Positions 8,524 through 15,861 of a stretch of 64,000 nt of DNA are shown piece by piece. Every line of letters starts with the position of its first letter. Positions within the stretch are counted from its first letter, which is position 1. Made by a program: the position numbers and the translations under genes. Source of the DNA: Pseudomonas brassicacearum subsp. neoaurantiaca (GTDB taxonomy: Bacteria > Pseudomonadota > Gammaproteobacteria > Pseudomonadales > Pseudomonadaceae). The notes under the pieces are model-generated. The model was given only the letters and a program-made list of their open reading frames with translations, searched no databases and had not been told where the DNA came from. The stretch covers positions 30,355 to 94,354 of the forward strand of contig NZ_VDLV01000064.1 in NCBI RefSeq assembly GCF_013608025.1, read 5' to 3'.

Positions 8524-9840
8524 TCAGCGGCCGGACGTGATGTTCAATCCTTTGAGCAGGCTCAAGGCCTGGGCCAACTGATAGTCGTCATCCTGCGGCA
8601 TCGGCTTGGCCTTGGTGCCGGAACCGGTCGGTTTGTCGGCGCCGCCGTTGCCATTGCCCAGGTGGCCCTGCAGGTCGGCCTCCTTGAAGTATTCGCTGTC
8701 CGCCTCACTGGTAATCTTGGCCTTGCGCACTTCAATGTCCGGGACGATGCCCTGGGCCTGGATGGAGCGGCCATTAGGCGTGAAGTACAGCGCGGTGGTG
8801 ATCTTCAGGGCGCGGTCGTTGTTCAGTGGCAACACGGTCTGCACCGAGCCCTTGCCGAAACTGGTGGTGCCCATGACCACGCCGCGTTTCTGATCCTGCA
8901 GGGCGCCGGCGACGATTTCCGAGGCCGAGGCGCTGCCGCCATTGATCAGCACGACCAGCGGAACGGCTTCGCTCAGGTCATTGCCCGTAGCCGAAAAGCG
9001 CAGTTCGGAGTTGGCAATTCGGCCCTTGGTGTAGACGATCAGGCCCTTGGTGATGAAGTGGTCGACCACTTCCACAGCTGACTGCAACACTCCGCCGGGG
9101 TTGTTACGCAGGTCCAGGACCAGGCCGTTGAGTTTCTTGCCGTTGTCCTTGCGTAGCTTGGCCAGGGCCTTGGCGACTTCTTCGCCAGTCTTGACTTGGA
9201 ACTGGGTGATGCGGATGTAACCGTAGCCCGATTCCAGCAGTTGGCTCTTCACGCTCTTGACCTGGATGACCGCCCGCGTGAGCGTCACGTCGAATGGCGT
9301 ACCGCCGTCGCGTACCAGGGTCAGGGTGATCTTCTGGCCGATCTTGCCGCGCATCTTGTCCACGGCTTCGGTCATGCTCTGGCCGCGGGTTGGTTGGCCG
9401 TTGATCTTGACGATGAAGTCACCGGCCTGGATGCCGGCCTTGGAAGCAGGCGTGTCGTCGATGGGCGAGACGACCTTGACGAAGCCGTCTTCGCTGCCAA
9501 CCTCGATACCCAAGCCGCCGAACTCGCCGCTGGTGCTTTCCTGCAGCTCGGCAAAGTCGTCCGGCCCCAGATAGGCAGAGTGCGGGTCAAGGTTGCTGAG
9601 CATGCCCTTGATGGCGTTCTCCAGCAGCACCTTGTCGTCTACCGGTTCGACGTACGCGGCTTTGATCCGGTCCATGACCTCGGCAAAGGTGCGCAGTTCG
9701 TCCAGCGGCAGCGGGGCCTTGGTGGTCGCGGCCGTGGCGGCGGGTGCCGACGGGGCCGGCTCGGCGGCGAAAGCCAGGGGCGCGCCGATCACGAGGGCGA
9801 TCGTCAGGGCCAGCGAGGTGAGGCGGGACAAATGCAGCAT
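8524..9840 (-). CDS. ctpA: S41-family carboxy-terminal processing protease
   Basis: 438 residues. The ATG at 9840 gives a proper signal peptide (MLHLSRLTSLALTIALVIGA). A PDZ domain spans about 95-175 (GLGIEVGSEDGFVKVVSP, GIQAGDFIVKINGQP). The Ser/Lys dyad lies in NGGSASASEIVAGAL and TTSFGKGSVQTV. The tail is rich in Gly, Asn and Lys and is low complexity. In P. aeruginosa CtpA works with the lipoprotein LbcA to degrade peptidoglycan hydrolases; its place directly after the hydrolase activator gene envC fits that role. Part of the leftward gpmI-envC-ctpA-yibQ cluster. Confidence 0.93.
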   Translation of the reverse strand: MLHLSRLTSLALTIALVIGAPLAFAAEPAPSAPAATAATTKAPLPLDELRTFAEVMDRIKAAYVEPVDDKVLLENAIKGMLSNLDPHSAYLGPDDFAELQESTSGEFGGLGIEVGSEDGFVKVVSPIDDTPASKAGIQAGDFIVKINGQPTRGQSMTEAVDKMRGKIGQKITLTLVRDGGTPFDVTLTRAVIQVKSVKSQLLESGYGYIRITQFQVKTGEEVAKALAKLRKDNGKKLNGLVLDLRNNPGGVLQSAVEVVDHFITKGLIVYTKGRIANSELRFSATGNDLSEAVPLVVLINGGSASASEIVAGALQDQKRGVVMGTTSFGKGSVQTVLPLNNDRALKITTALYFTPNGRSIQAQGIVPDIEVRKAKITSEADSEYFKEADLQGHLGNGNGGADKPTGSGTKAKPMPQDDDYQLAQALSLLKGLNITSGR

Positions 9841-9872
9841 GTCGAACGAACTCCTGAGTTGGATGGGCGCGC

Positions 9873-11165
9873 TTATCCTTGCGCACGACACCATTGGGCC
9901 GGGTCACTTGGGCGACCCTGCTGGCGAATAGCGAAATACAGTGCTGGCGTATCCTGCCCGCCACTGTTGCCGACCGTTGAGATGGACTCGCCGGCCTTGA
10001 CCACATCCCCGGCTGATTTGAGCAGGGTCTGGTTGTGGCCGTAAAGGCTCAGGTATCCATTGCCGTGATCGAGGATCACCAGCAAGCCGGCGCCGCGCAG
10101 CCAATCGGCAAACACCACGCGCCCGCCATGTACGGCATGCACCTGGCTACCGGCGGAGGCGCTGATCATCACGCCGTCCCACTTGGTGCGGGTATCGTCG
10201 CCGCGGGTTTCACCGAAGCGCGCAAGTAATCGACCATTGACTGGCCATGGAAGTTTGCCTCGGGCTGAAGCAAAAGCGCCGCCGAAGGTTTCGCCGTCGC
10301 TGGAAACCAGCGCGCCGGGGCTGGATTTTGCCGGTTTGCGCGGCGCCTCGCCGGCGTCAGCGTCGGCCTGGGCTTCACGCAACCGCTTTTTTTCGGCTTC
10401 CTGCTGGGCGATCAGCGCTTTCTGGCGCGCTTCTTCTGCCTCTCGGGCCTGGCGAGCCAGGGTTTCTTCGATGGTTTTCAGTACATTGGCCAGTTCGGCC
10501 TGGTCTTGCTCGCGGGCCTTGAGCTTGCTGTCGCGGGCCTTGACGTCGTCATTGAGCTTGGCCAGGGCCTCCTGGCGCTCCTTGCGGACCTTCTCGAGTT
10601 CTTCGCGCTGGGTGTCGAGGCTGCTTTTCTGCACCAGCAACTGGGCCTGCTGTAACTCGATGTCTTTTTCGACATTGGCCAGTTGGCGCAGGGTTTCGTT
10701 GAAGTTCTTCAACTGCTCCAGGCGTGCCTGGCTCAGGTAATCGTAATAAGTGAGAGTGCGGGCAAACTTCTCGGGGTTCTGCTGGTTGAGCAGCAGTTTG
10801 AGGTATTCCTGGCGACCGTTCTGGTACGCCGCCCGGGCCTGGATGGCGATCAGCTTTTGCTGTTCAGTGCGCGCGCTCTGGAGTTTTTTTTTCTCTCCAT
10901 CGAGCCGCTGCAGCTCGGATTCGCTTTTCTTCAGCTCTTTCTGCAGGGCGTCGACCTGCTTTTCCAGCTTGCCCATCTCGGTTTCGGTGCCGCGCAGGTC
11001 TTTCTGCACGCTGGACTTTTCTTCCTGCAGCTTGCCCAGCAGTTTCTTCAACTCGGCGATGTCCTGACGCGTGGCTTCCAACTGTTGTTGGGTTTGCGCG
11101 CGCTCGTCGGCAAAGGCCGGTTGGAGGAGGCAGGTCAGGGCAAGGGCTATCAGGACGCGAAGCAT
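9873..11165 (-). CDS. envC: Murein hydrolase activator EnvC
   Basis: 430 residues; the ATG at 11165 gives the signal MLRVLIALALTCLLQPAFA. A long coiled coil spans about 22-260 (heptad-rich, many Lys/Glu/Gln). A C-terminal LytM domain follows (about 305-430). Zinc ligands of active LytM enzymes are degenerate: the first His position reads TKWDGVM and the HxH motif reads LSLYGHNQ. That is the EnvC pattern: not itself a hydrolase but an activator of the AmiA/AmiB amidases at the septum, recruited by FtsEX. ctpA follows after 32 bases. Confidence 0.93.
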   Translation of the reverse strand: MLRVLIALALTCLLQPAFADERAQTQQQLEATRQDIAELKKLLGKLQEEKSSVQKDLRGTETEMGKLEKQVDALQKELKKSESELQRLDGEKKKLQSARTEQQKLIAIQARAAYQNGRQEYLKLLLNQQNPEKFARTLTYYDYLSQARLEQLKNFNETLRQLANVEKDIELQQAQLLVQKSSLDTQREELEKVRKERQEALAKLNDDVKARDSKLKAREQDQAELANVLKTIEETLARQAREAEEARQKALIAQQEAEKKRLREAQADADAGEAPRKPAKSSPGALVSSDGETFGGAFASARGKLPWPVNGRLLARFGETRGDDTRTKWDGVMISASAGSQVHAVHGGRVVFADWLRGAGLLVILDHGNGYLSLYGHNQTLLKSAGDVVKAGESISTVGNSGGQDTPALYFAIRQQGRPSDPAQWCRAQG

Positions 11166-11278
11166 AGAGGCGGGCGACACCAGGGAAAGGGACGGCCTAG
11201 TATGCCCGCCCCACGCTGCAAAAAAAACGCCCATTTGGGGCTGTGTGATAACTGGCCGAAAAAACACCAAAAACCAAT

Positions 11279-11390
11279 GTGGGAGCGAGCTTGCTGTGGC
11301 GAGGGAGCTTGCTCCCGCTGGGCTGCGAAGCAGCCCCTCGACAAGATCAAGCCAGAAGCATCTGCGACGGGAGCAAGCTCCCTCGCCACA
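11279..11390. repeat. Nested REP: family A arm followed by a complete family B element
   Basis: It begins with a family A half-arm (TGTGGGAGCGAGCTTGCT), which is immediately joined to GTGGCGAGGGAGCTTGCTCC, the left arm of family B; the family B right arm ends at 11390. One family appears to have inserted into, or recombined with, the other. Confidence 0.8.
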
Positions 11391-11419
11391 AAAGCCCTGC
11401 TCAATGCTGCGACGCCTGG

Positions 11420-12949
11420 TCAGACCAGGATCGAGGTCCCGGTCATTTCAGCCGGCTTTTCCATGCCCAGCAACATCAGCATGGTCGGGGCCACGTCAGC
11501 CAGCACGCCGCCGTTGCGGACCTTGAAGTCGCGCTTGCCGACATAAATGAACGGCACCGGCTCGGTGGTGTGCGCGGTGTGGGCCTGGCCGGTGGATTCG
11601 TCGGACATCTGCTCGACGTTGCCGTGGTCCGCCGTGATCAGGGCTTCGCCGCCGACTTTCTCCAGGGCGTCGACGATGCGACCCACGCAAGTGTCCAGGC
11701 ATTCCACCGCCTTGACCGCTGCGTCGAATACGCCGCTGTGGCCGACCATGTCGCCGTTGGCGTAGTTCACCACGATCACGTCGTAGCGCTGGTTTTCAAT
11801 GGCGTCGACGATGCGGTCGGTCACTTCCGGCGCGCTCATTTCCGGTTGCAGGTCGTAGGTGGCAACTTTCGGCGACGGGATCAGGATGCGTTCTTCGCCC
11901 GGGAAGGGTTCTTCACGGCCACCGGAGAAAAAGAACGTCACGTGGGCGTACTTTTCGGTTTCGGCGATGCGCAGCTGGGTCTTGCCGTTTTTCGCCAGGT
12001 AATCGCCCAGCACGTTTTCCAGGCTGCCGGCGGCGAAGGCCGAGGGCGCGGGAATGCTGGCGGCGTATTGGGTCAGCATCACGAAACCGGCCAGTTTCGG
12101 CTGGCGGGCGCGTTCGAATTCCTTGAAATCGTCTTCGACGAATACGCGGGTCAGTTCACGGGCGCGGTCGGCACGGAAGTTCATGAACACCACGGCGTCG
12201 CCGTCCTCGACTTTGACCGGCGCGCCAATGGTGGTGGCCTTGACGAATTCGTCGCTTTCGCCGCGTTCATAGGCTGCCTGCAGGCCTTCTTGCGCGGTGG
12301 CGGCGTGGAATTCGGCATTGCCGTCGACGATCAGGTTGTAGGCCTGGGCGACGCGATCCCAGCGATTGTCGCGGTCCATGGCGAAGTAGCGGCCGATCAG
12401 GCTGGCAATCCGGCCCTTGCCCAGCGCCTTGAACGTGTCATCCAGAACCTTGATCGACGATTCGGCGCTCTTGGGCGGCGTATCGCGGCCATCGAGGAAG
12501 GCGTGCAGGTAGATGTTCTGGGCGCCGCGCTTGGCGGCCAGTTCGGCCATGGCGACCAGGTGATCCTGGTGGCTGTGTACGCCGCCATCGGACAGCAGGC
12601 CCATGAAGTGCACGGCTTTGCCAGCGGCGACGGCTTTATCCACGGCGGCGCAGATGGTTGGGTTTTCAAAGAACTCGCCATCGCGGATCGACTTGGTCAC
12701 GCGGGTGAAATCCTGATACACCACGCGGCCCGCGCCGAGGTTCATATGGCCGACTTCGGAGTTGCCCATTTGCCCGTCGGGCAGGCCTACGTCCATGCCG
12801 CTGCCGGAGATCAAGCCGTTCGGCACGGTGGCCCACAGGCGATCCAGTACAGGCTTCTTGGCCGCGTATACGGCATTGGATTCGTGGCTGTCACTGTGAC
12901 CGAAGCCGTCCAGAATCATCAGGACCAAAGGTTTAGGCGTGGTAGTCAT
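11420..12949 (-). CDS. gpmI: 2,3-bisphosphoglycerate-independent phosphoglycerate mutase
   Basis: 509 residues from the ATG at 12949 (MTTTPKPLVLMILDGFG). Alkaline-phosphatase superfamily metalloenzyme using two Mn ions. LMILDGFGHSD and TADHGNVEQM hold metal ligands, and MGNSEVGHMNLGAG holds the phosphorylated serine. It interconverts 3- and 2-phosphoglycerate in central carbon flow. The gpmI-envC-yibQ order divergent from yibN-grxC-secB is also seen in E. coli, so this is an ancient arrangement. Confidence 0.97.
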   Translation of the reverse strand: MTTTPKPLVLMILDGFGHSDSHESNAVYAAKKPVLDRLWATVPNGLISGSGMDVGLPDGQMGNSEVGHMNLGAGRVVYQDFTRVTKSIRDGEFFENPTICAAVDKAVAAGKAVHFMGLLSDGGVHSHQDHLVAMAELAAKRGAQNIYLHAFLDGRDTPPKSAESSIKVLDDTFKALGKGRIASLIGRYFAMDRDNRWDRVAQAYNLIVDGNAEFHAATAQEGLQAAYERGESDEFVKATTIGAPVKVEDGDAVVFMNFRADRARELTRVFVEDDFKEFERARQPKLAGFVMLTQYAASIPAPSAFAAGSLENVLGDYLAKNGKTQLRIAETEKYAHVTFFFSGGREEPFPGEERILIPSPKVATYDLQPEMSAPEVTDRIVDAIENQRYDVIVVNYANGDMVGHSGVFDAAVKAVECLDTCVGRIVDALEKVGGEALITADHGNVEQMSDESTGQAHTAHTTEPVPFIYVGKRDFKVRNGGVLADVAPTMLMLLGMEKPAEMTGTSILV

Positions 12950-13040
12950 GGAATCCACTCGTGGCTGGTTGAAAGAAGACGATGGAAAAGGGACGGGCAG
13001 TTTAAAGGTAAGTTCCGGTGCCGTCACCGCCGGGCGGGGT

Positions 13041-13068
13041 TTGGCCGGCCTTGCGTGCTGTGTATACT
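13041..13068 (+). promoter_or_regulatory. Probable sigma70 promoter of yibN-grxC-secB
   Basis: TTGGCC (13041) and TATACT (13063) are separated by 16 bases, and the -10 ends 33 bases before the yibN ATG. It lies in the short divergent gap with gpmI. Confidence 0.55.
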
Positions 13069-13101
13069 GGCCGACATTTTAACGCCCTGGAACCTCCTTC
13101 G

Positions 13102-13515
13102 ATGGTTGCTCACCTGATTGAATTTGCCACTAACCACTACATTCTCGTCGGTATCTTCGTCGTACTGTTGGCGTTGCTGTTGGCCCATACGATGCAGGGC
13201 GGCGGACGCAGCCTGAGCACTGGCGAGTTGACTGCGCTGGTCAACAAGGATGCCGGCGTGGTGGTCGATATCCGCCCGAGCAAGGAATACGCCGCCGGTC
13301 ACATTGTCGGCGCGCTGAACATTCCGCAGGACAAACTGATCGCACGCGTTGGCGAACTGGAAAAGCACAAGGCCAAGACAATCATCCTGGTGGACGCCCA
13401 AGGCCAGCAGGCCGGTACCCTTGCCCGCGAACTGATGAAGTCCGGCTTCACCGCCGCCAAGCTGTCCGGTGGCGTTGCGAGCTGGAAAGCCGACAATCTG
13501 CCCTTGGTGAAGTGA
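13102..13515 (+). CDS. yibN: Membrane-anchored rhodanese-like protein (YibN)
   Basis: 137 residues. A single N-terminal helix (about 13-28, ILVGIFVVLLALLLAH) anchors a cytoplasmic rhodanese domain (VVVDIRPSKEYAAGHIVGALNIP near 54-77). The loop that normally carries the catalytic Cys reads IILVDAQGQQAG: Asp sits where Cys is expected and no Cys occurs anywhere in the domain, so sulfur transfer is unlikely. E. coli YibN occupies the same place upstream of grxC-secB. Likely a scaffold or partner at the membrane, inferred only. grxC starts two bases after its stop. Confidence 0.88.
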   Translation: MVAHLIEFATNHYILVGIFVVLLALLLAHTMQGGGRSLSTGELTALVNKDAGVVVDIRPSKEYAAGHIVGALNIPQDKLIARVGELEKHKAKTIILVDAQGQQAGTLARELMKSGFTAAKLSGGVASWKADNLPLVK

Positions 13516-13516
13516 C

Positions 13517-13771
13517 ATGCCCCACGTAGTTGTCTACTCCAGCGATTACTGCCCTTATTGCTCCCGAGCCAAGCACTTGCTCCAGAGTAAAGGCGTGGCT
13601 TTCGAAGAGATCAAGGTCGACGGCAAGCCGCAACTGCGCGCCGAAATGACCCAGAAGGCCCGGCGTACCTCCGTGCCGCAGATCTGGATCGGCGACACCC
13701 ACGTGGGCGGTTCCGATGATCTGTACGCCCTGGAGCGCGCCGGCAAGCTCGACGCGCTGCTCAAGGCCTGA
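13517..13771 (+). CDS. grxC: Glutaredoxin 3
   Basis: 84 residues, the length of class I monothiol/dithiol glutaredoxins. The active site is the dithiol CPYC at residues 13-16 (SDYCPYCSRAK), with the cis-Pro TSVPQIWIG and the GSDDL glutathione-binding signature. It reduces protein disulfides and glutathionylated thiols in the cytoplasm. It lies between yibN and secB with tight spacing. Confidence 0.96.
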   Translation: MPHVVVYSSDYCPYCSRAKHLLQSKGVAFEEIKVDGKPQLRAEMTQKARRTSVPQIWIGDTHVGGSDDLYALERAGKLDALLKA

Positions 13772-13808
13772 ATTCCTATTAACAGAACTGAAGTAAGAAG
13801 GATCTGCG

Positions 13809-14291
13809 ATGACTGACCAACAGAACACTGCTGCCACTGAAGAAGAAGCCGCACCGCAATTCTCCTTGCAGCGCATTTACGTCCGTGACCTGTCCTTCGA
13901 GGCCCCGAAAAGCCCGGCGATTTTCCGCCAGCAGTGGGAGCCGAGCGTAGGCCTGGACCTGAACACCCGTCAGAAAGCCCTGGAAGACGATTTCCACGAA
14001 GTGGTACTGACCCTGTCGGTCACCGTCAAGAACGGCGACGAAGTCGCGTTCATCGCCGAAGTGCAGCAGGCCGGTATCTTCCTGATCAAGAATCTGGATG
14101 CCGCTTCGATGAGCCACACCCTGGGTGCTTTCTGCCCGAACATCCTGTTCCCTTACGCCCGCGAAACCCTGGATAGCCTGGTGACTCGCGGTTCGTTCCC
14201 GGCGCTGATGCTGGCTCCGGTGAACTTCGATGCCCTGTACGCGCAAGAGCTGCAGCGCATGCAGCAGGAAGGCGGCGCGACCGTTCAGTAA
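13809..14291 (+). CDS. secB: Protein-export chaperone SecB
   Basis: 160 residues. The core begins FSLQRIYVRDLSFEAPKSPAIF, the typical SecB start, and continues with LDLNTRQ and the acidic patch LEDDFHEVVLTLSV that contacts SecA. The N-terminus is acidic (EEEAAPQ). SecB tetramers hold preproteins unfolded and deliver them to SecA. The conserved gpsA gene that follows in E. coli is absent; a REP follows instead. Confidence 0.96.
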   Translation: MTDQQNTAATEEEAAPQFSLQRIYVRDLSFEAPKSPAIFRQQWEPSVGLDLNTRQKALEDDFHEVVLTLSVTVKNGDEVAFIAEVQQAGIFLIKNLDAASMSHTLGAFCPNILFPYARETLDSLVTRGSFPALMLAPVNFDALYAQELQRMQQEGGATVQ

Positions 14292-14317
14292 ACGGCGCTC
14301 CACGCGGCACAAAACCT

Positions 14318-14406
14318 GTGGGAGCGAGCCTGCTCGCGATGGCGGTGTATCAGTTAACATCAAAGTCGACTGACCCAGCGCCATCGCGAGCAAGCTCGCT
14401 CCCACA
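14318..14406. repeat. REP-type inverted repeat (family A) between convergent secB and trmL
   Basis: Arms GTGGGAGCGAGCCTGCTCGC and GCGAGCAAGCTCGCTCCCAC flank a spacer of about 45 bases. As the only structure between two convergent genes, it may serve as a shared terminator. Confidence 0.87.
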
Positions 14407-14430
14407 GGTGTTTCTGCCAACAGGTAGGGT

Positions 14431-14886
14431 TCAGGCGAAGCCGTTCTGCCGCCACGCCTCGTAAACCGCTACCGCCACGGTGTTGGACAGGTTCAGGCTC
14501 CGGCAGCCTTCGCGCATTGGCAGGCGCAAGCGTTGTTCGGCGGGCAGGGCGTCCAGCACTTCGGCCGGCAGGCCACGGCTTTCCGGGCCGAACAGGAACG
14601 CATCCCCGGCGACGAAGCTGGCATCATGAAACGGCCGCGAGCCCTTGGTGGTGAAAGCGAAAAGACGTGGATGCCCCAAGCTCTCCAAGCAACTGGCCAG
14701 ATCGGCGTGCCGCTGCAAAGTGGCATACTCGTGGTAGTCGAGGCCGGCGCGGCGCAGGCGCTTGTCGTCCATGTCGAAGCCCAGCGGTTCGATCAAATGC
14801 AGGTGGCAGCCACTGTTGGCGCACAGCCTGATGACGTTGCCGGTATTCGGCGGGATTTCCGGTTGAAAAAGGATGACGTGAAACAT
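14431..14886 (-). CDS. trmL: tRNA (cytidine/uridine(34)-2'-O)-methyltransferase TrmL
   Basis: 151 residues, a minimal SPOUT (alpha/beta-knot) methyltransferase. The knot motifs are intact: QPEIPPNTGNVIRLCAN near 8, FLFGPESRGLP near 97 and SLNLSNTVAVAVYEAW near 127. TrmL methylates the ribose of the wobble base in tRNA-Leu isoacceptors and acts as a dimer without an extra RNA-binding domain. Its ATG at 14886 faces the divergent gene starting at 14951. Confidence 0.95.
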   Translation of the reverse strand: MFHVILFQPEIPPNTGNVIRLCANSGCHLHLIEPLGFDMDDKRLRRAGLDYHEYATLQRHADLASCLESLGHPRLFAFTTKGSRPFHDASFVAGDAFLFGPESRGLPAEVLDALPAEQRLRLPMREGCRSLNLSNTVAVAVYEAWRQNGFA

Positions 14887-14950
14887 GCACGGCTCCGCAG
14901 ATGAAGATGAGCGGCATTCTACGCCGCAAACCGATCGACGTTCGAAGCTA

Positions 14951-15325
14951 ATGCCTCGGGTGATGGGCTCGTTGGCGATTTTCGGCATGATGATCGGGCT
15001 GATGATCGGACGCCTGACCACGCCTGAGCCGAGCTTGCTGCAGCAGGTCGAAGTCAACGACGGCGGGCTGGTTGCCTGGTTCAACAATGAACCCAAGTTG
15101 CACGGGGAAGTCGTCGACGGCTCGGTGGCGCTGTTGTTCGATGCAGAGGGTTCACCACAGAACGGCCAGCTCAAGCTCAACGGCAAGGATGTGAATTGGC
15201 GGGTGCGTCTGAGTGACAAGGGCTTGTTGCTGACGCTGGTAGCGGCGCGTCCGTTGCGAGGGGAGTGGGCCGGCAGCGAAGTCGATGACCGCTGGCGGTT
15301 GGAGATCCGTCTCCAAGAGCAATAA
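14951..15325 (+). CDS. Hypothetical single-pass membrane protein
   Basis: 124 residues from the ATG at 14951 (MPRVMGSLAIFGMMIGLMIG). One N-terminal helix (about 5-22) is followed by a roughly 95-residue, mostly beta domain with alternating acidic and hydrophobic residues (LQQVEVNDGGLVAWFNN, GQLKLNGKDVNWRVRL). It lies between trmL and ntrC, the place held by a small hypothetical gene in other Pseudomonas genomes. I do not recognise the family. It probably sits on the inner membrane with the domain in the periplasm. Its 3' end meets the convergent NrsZ-like RNA. Confidence 0.7.
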   Translation: MPRVMGSLAIFGMMIGLMIGRLTTPEPSLLQQVEVNDGGLVAWFNNEPKLHGEVVDGSVALLFDAEGSPQNGQLKLNGKDVNWRVRLSDKGLLLTLVAARPLRGEWAGSEVDDRWRLEIRLQEQ

Positions 15326-15524
15326 AAGAGGGAATCCCCGGCCTGCCTGTACCAAGGTCCCCAAAACGGGAGGGCTCGCGCTCGGCGCAGGGCCCCTGGG
15401 TGTAAAGAAGGGAAACCTTGACCTGCCTGTATCAAGGCCCCCAAAACAGTGGGCTCGATGAGCCCGGTATAAAAGAGGGGAATCCCCGGCCTGCCTGTAC
15501 CAAGGTCCCCAAAACTGGGTAGTG
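15323..15524 (-). ncRNA. nrsZ: NrsZ-like nitrogen-regulated small RNA with three hairpin units
   Basis: Read leftward from a predicted start near 15524, the roughly 200-base RNA contains three copies of one unit (plus-strand 15470-15519, 15403-15453, 15323-15370). Each unit is GUUUUGGGG, a stem, an invariant 10-base loop UACAGGCAGG, the return stem, then CCC followed by a U-rich tail. The inner stem is CCUUGG/CCGGGG in units one and three and CCUUGA/UCAAGG in unit two, so changed bases keep the pairing. In P. aeruginosa the NtrBC/RpoN-controlled sRNA NrsZ lies just downstream of ntrC and has repeated hairpin blocks; position, promoter type and block structure agree. A small hairpin GGGCTCGATGAGCCC separates two of the units. 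Confidence 0.82.
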
Positions 15525-15534
15525 ATCTGGCTAT

Positions 15535-15550
15535 TGCAGGGGACGTGCCA
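15535..15550 (-). promoter_or_regulatory. Sigma54 promoter of the NrsZ-like RNA
   Basis: On the minus strand the site reads TGGCACGTCCCCTGCA, with GG and GC separated by exactly 10 bases, very close to the consensus TGGCAC-N5-TTGCA. Start of transcription is predicted near 15524. Confidence 0.82.
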
Positions 15551-15590
15551 GTTTTAAATGGCTTGTCACAAAAAACTTGCTGGAAATGCG

Positions 15591-15621
15591 CAAAGCCCCG
15601 TAATCCGGGGCTTTGGCTTTT
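15591..15621. terminator. GC-rich stem-loop terminator between ntrC and the NrsZ-like RNA
   Basis: Perfect stem CAAAGCCCCG / CGGGGCTTTG with loop TAATC-type, followed on the plus strand by GCTTTT. It can act on either strand; on the minus strand it would end the ntrBC message ahead of the sRNA promoter. Confidence 0.7.
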
Positions 15622-15692
15622 GCGGCGGCTGGTTTTTTCGAAGCGGTCCGATGGGTTCGGGCCTGTGGCACATGAGCAATTGCGGTTCGCCG

Positions 15693-15709
15693 TGCATTGA
15701 AGCGGTGCA
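15693..15709. promoter_or_regulatory. Putative NtrC enhancer site for the NrsZ-like RNA
   Basis: TGCATTGAAGCGGTGCA is a 17-base dyad close to the NtrC consensus TGCACC-N5-GGTGCA, with one perfect half. It lies about 175 bases upstream of the predicted sRNA start, a normal enhancer distance. Confidence 0.5.
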
Positions 15710-15723
15710 TAAAGCTATAAAAG

Positions 15724-15828
15724 CATCGTCGGATCGCCGCCCGGAGCAAGCTTCCCACAGGGTTCAGTGGTGTTCACGCGCTCGCGAACACTGGAAATCC
15801 ATTGTGGGAGCGAGCTTGCTCGCGATTG
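15724..15828. repeat. Irregular REP pair
   Basis: A partial right-hand arm (GGAGCAAGCTTCCCACAG) is followed by a left-hand arm GTGGGAGCGAGCTTGCTCGC. The first 29 bases (15724-15752) are identical to 7494-7522 in the other REP cluster. Confidence 0.75.
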
Positions 15829-15861
15829 GCCTTCAAATTCAGCGAAGGGGTTAAAGGCTGA

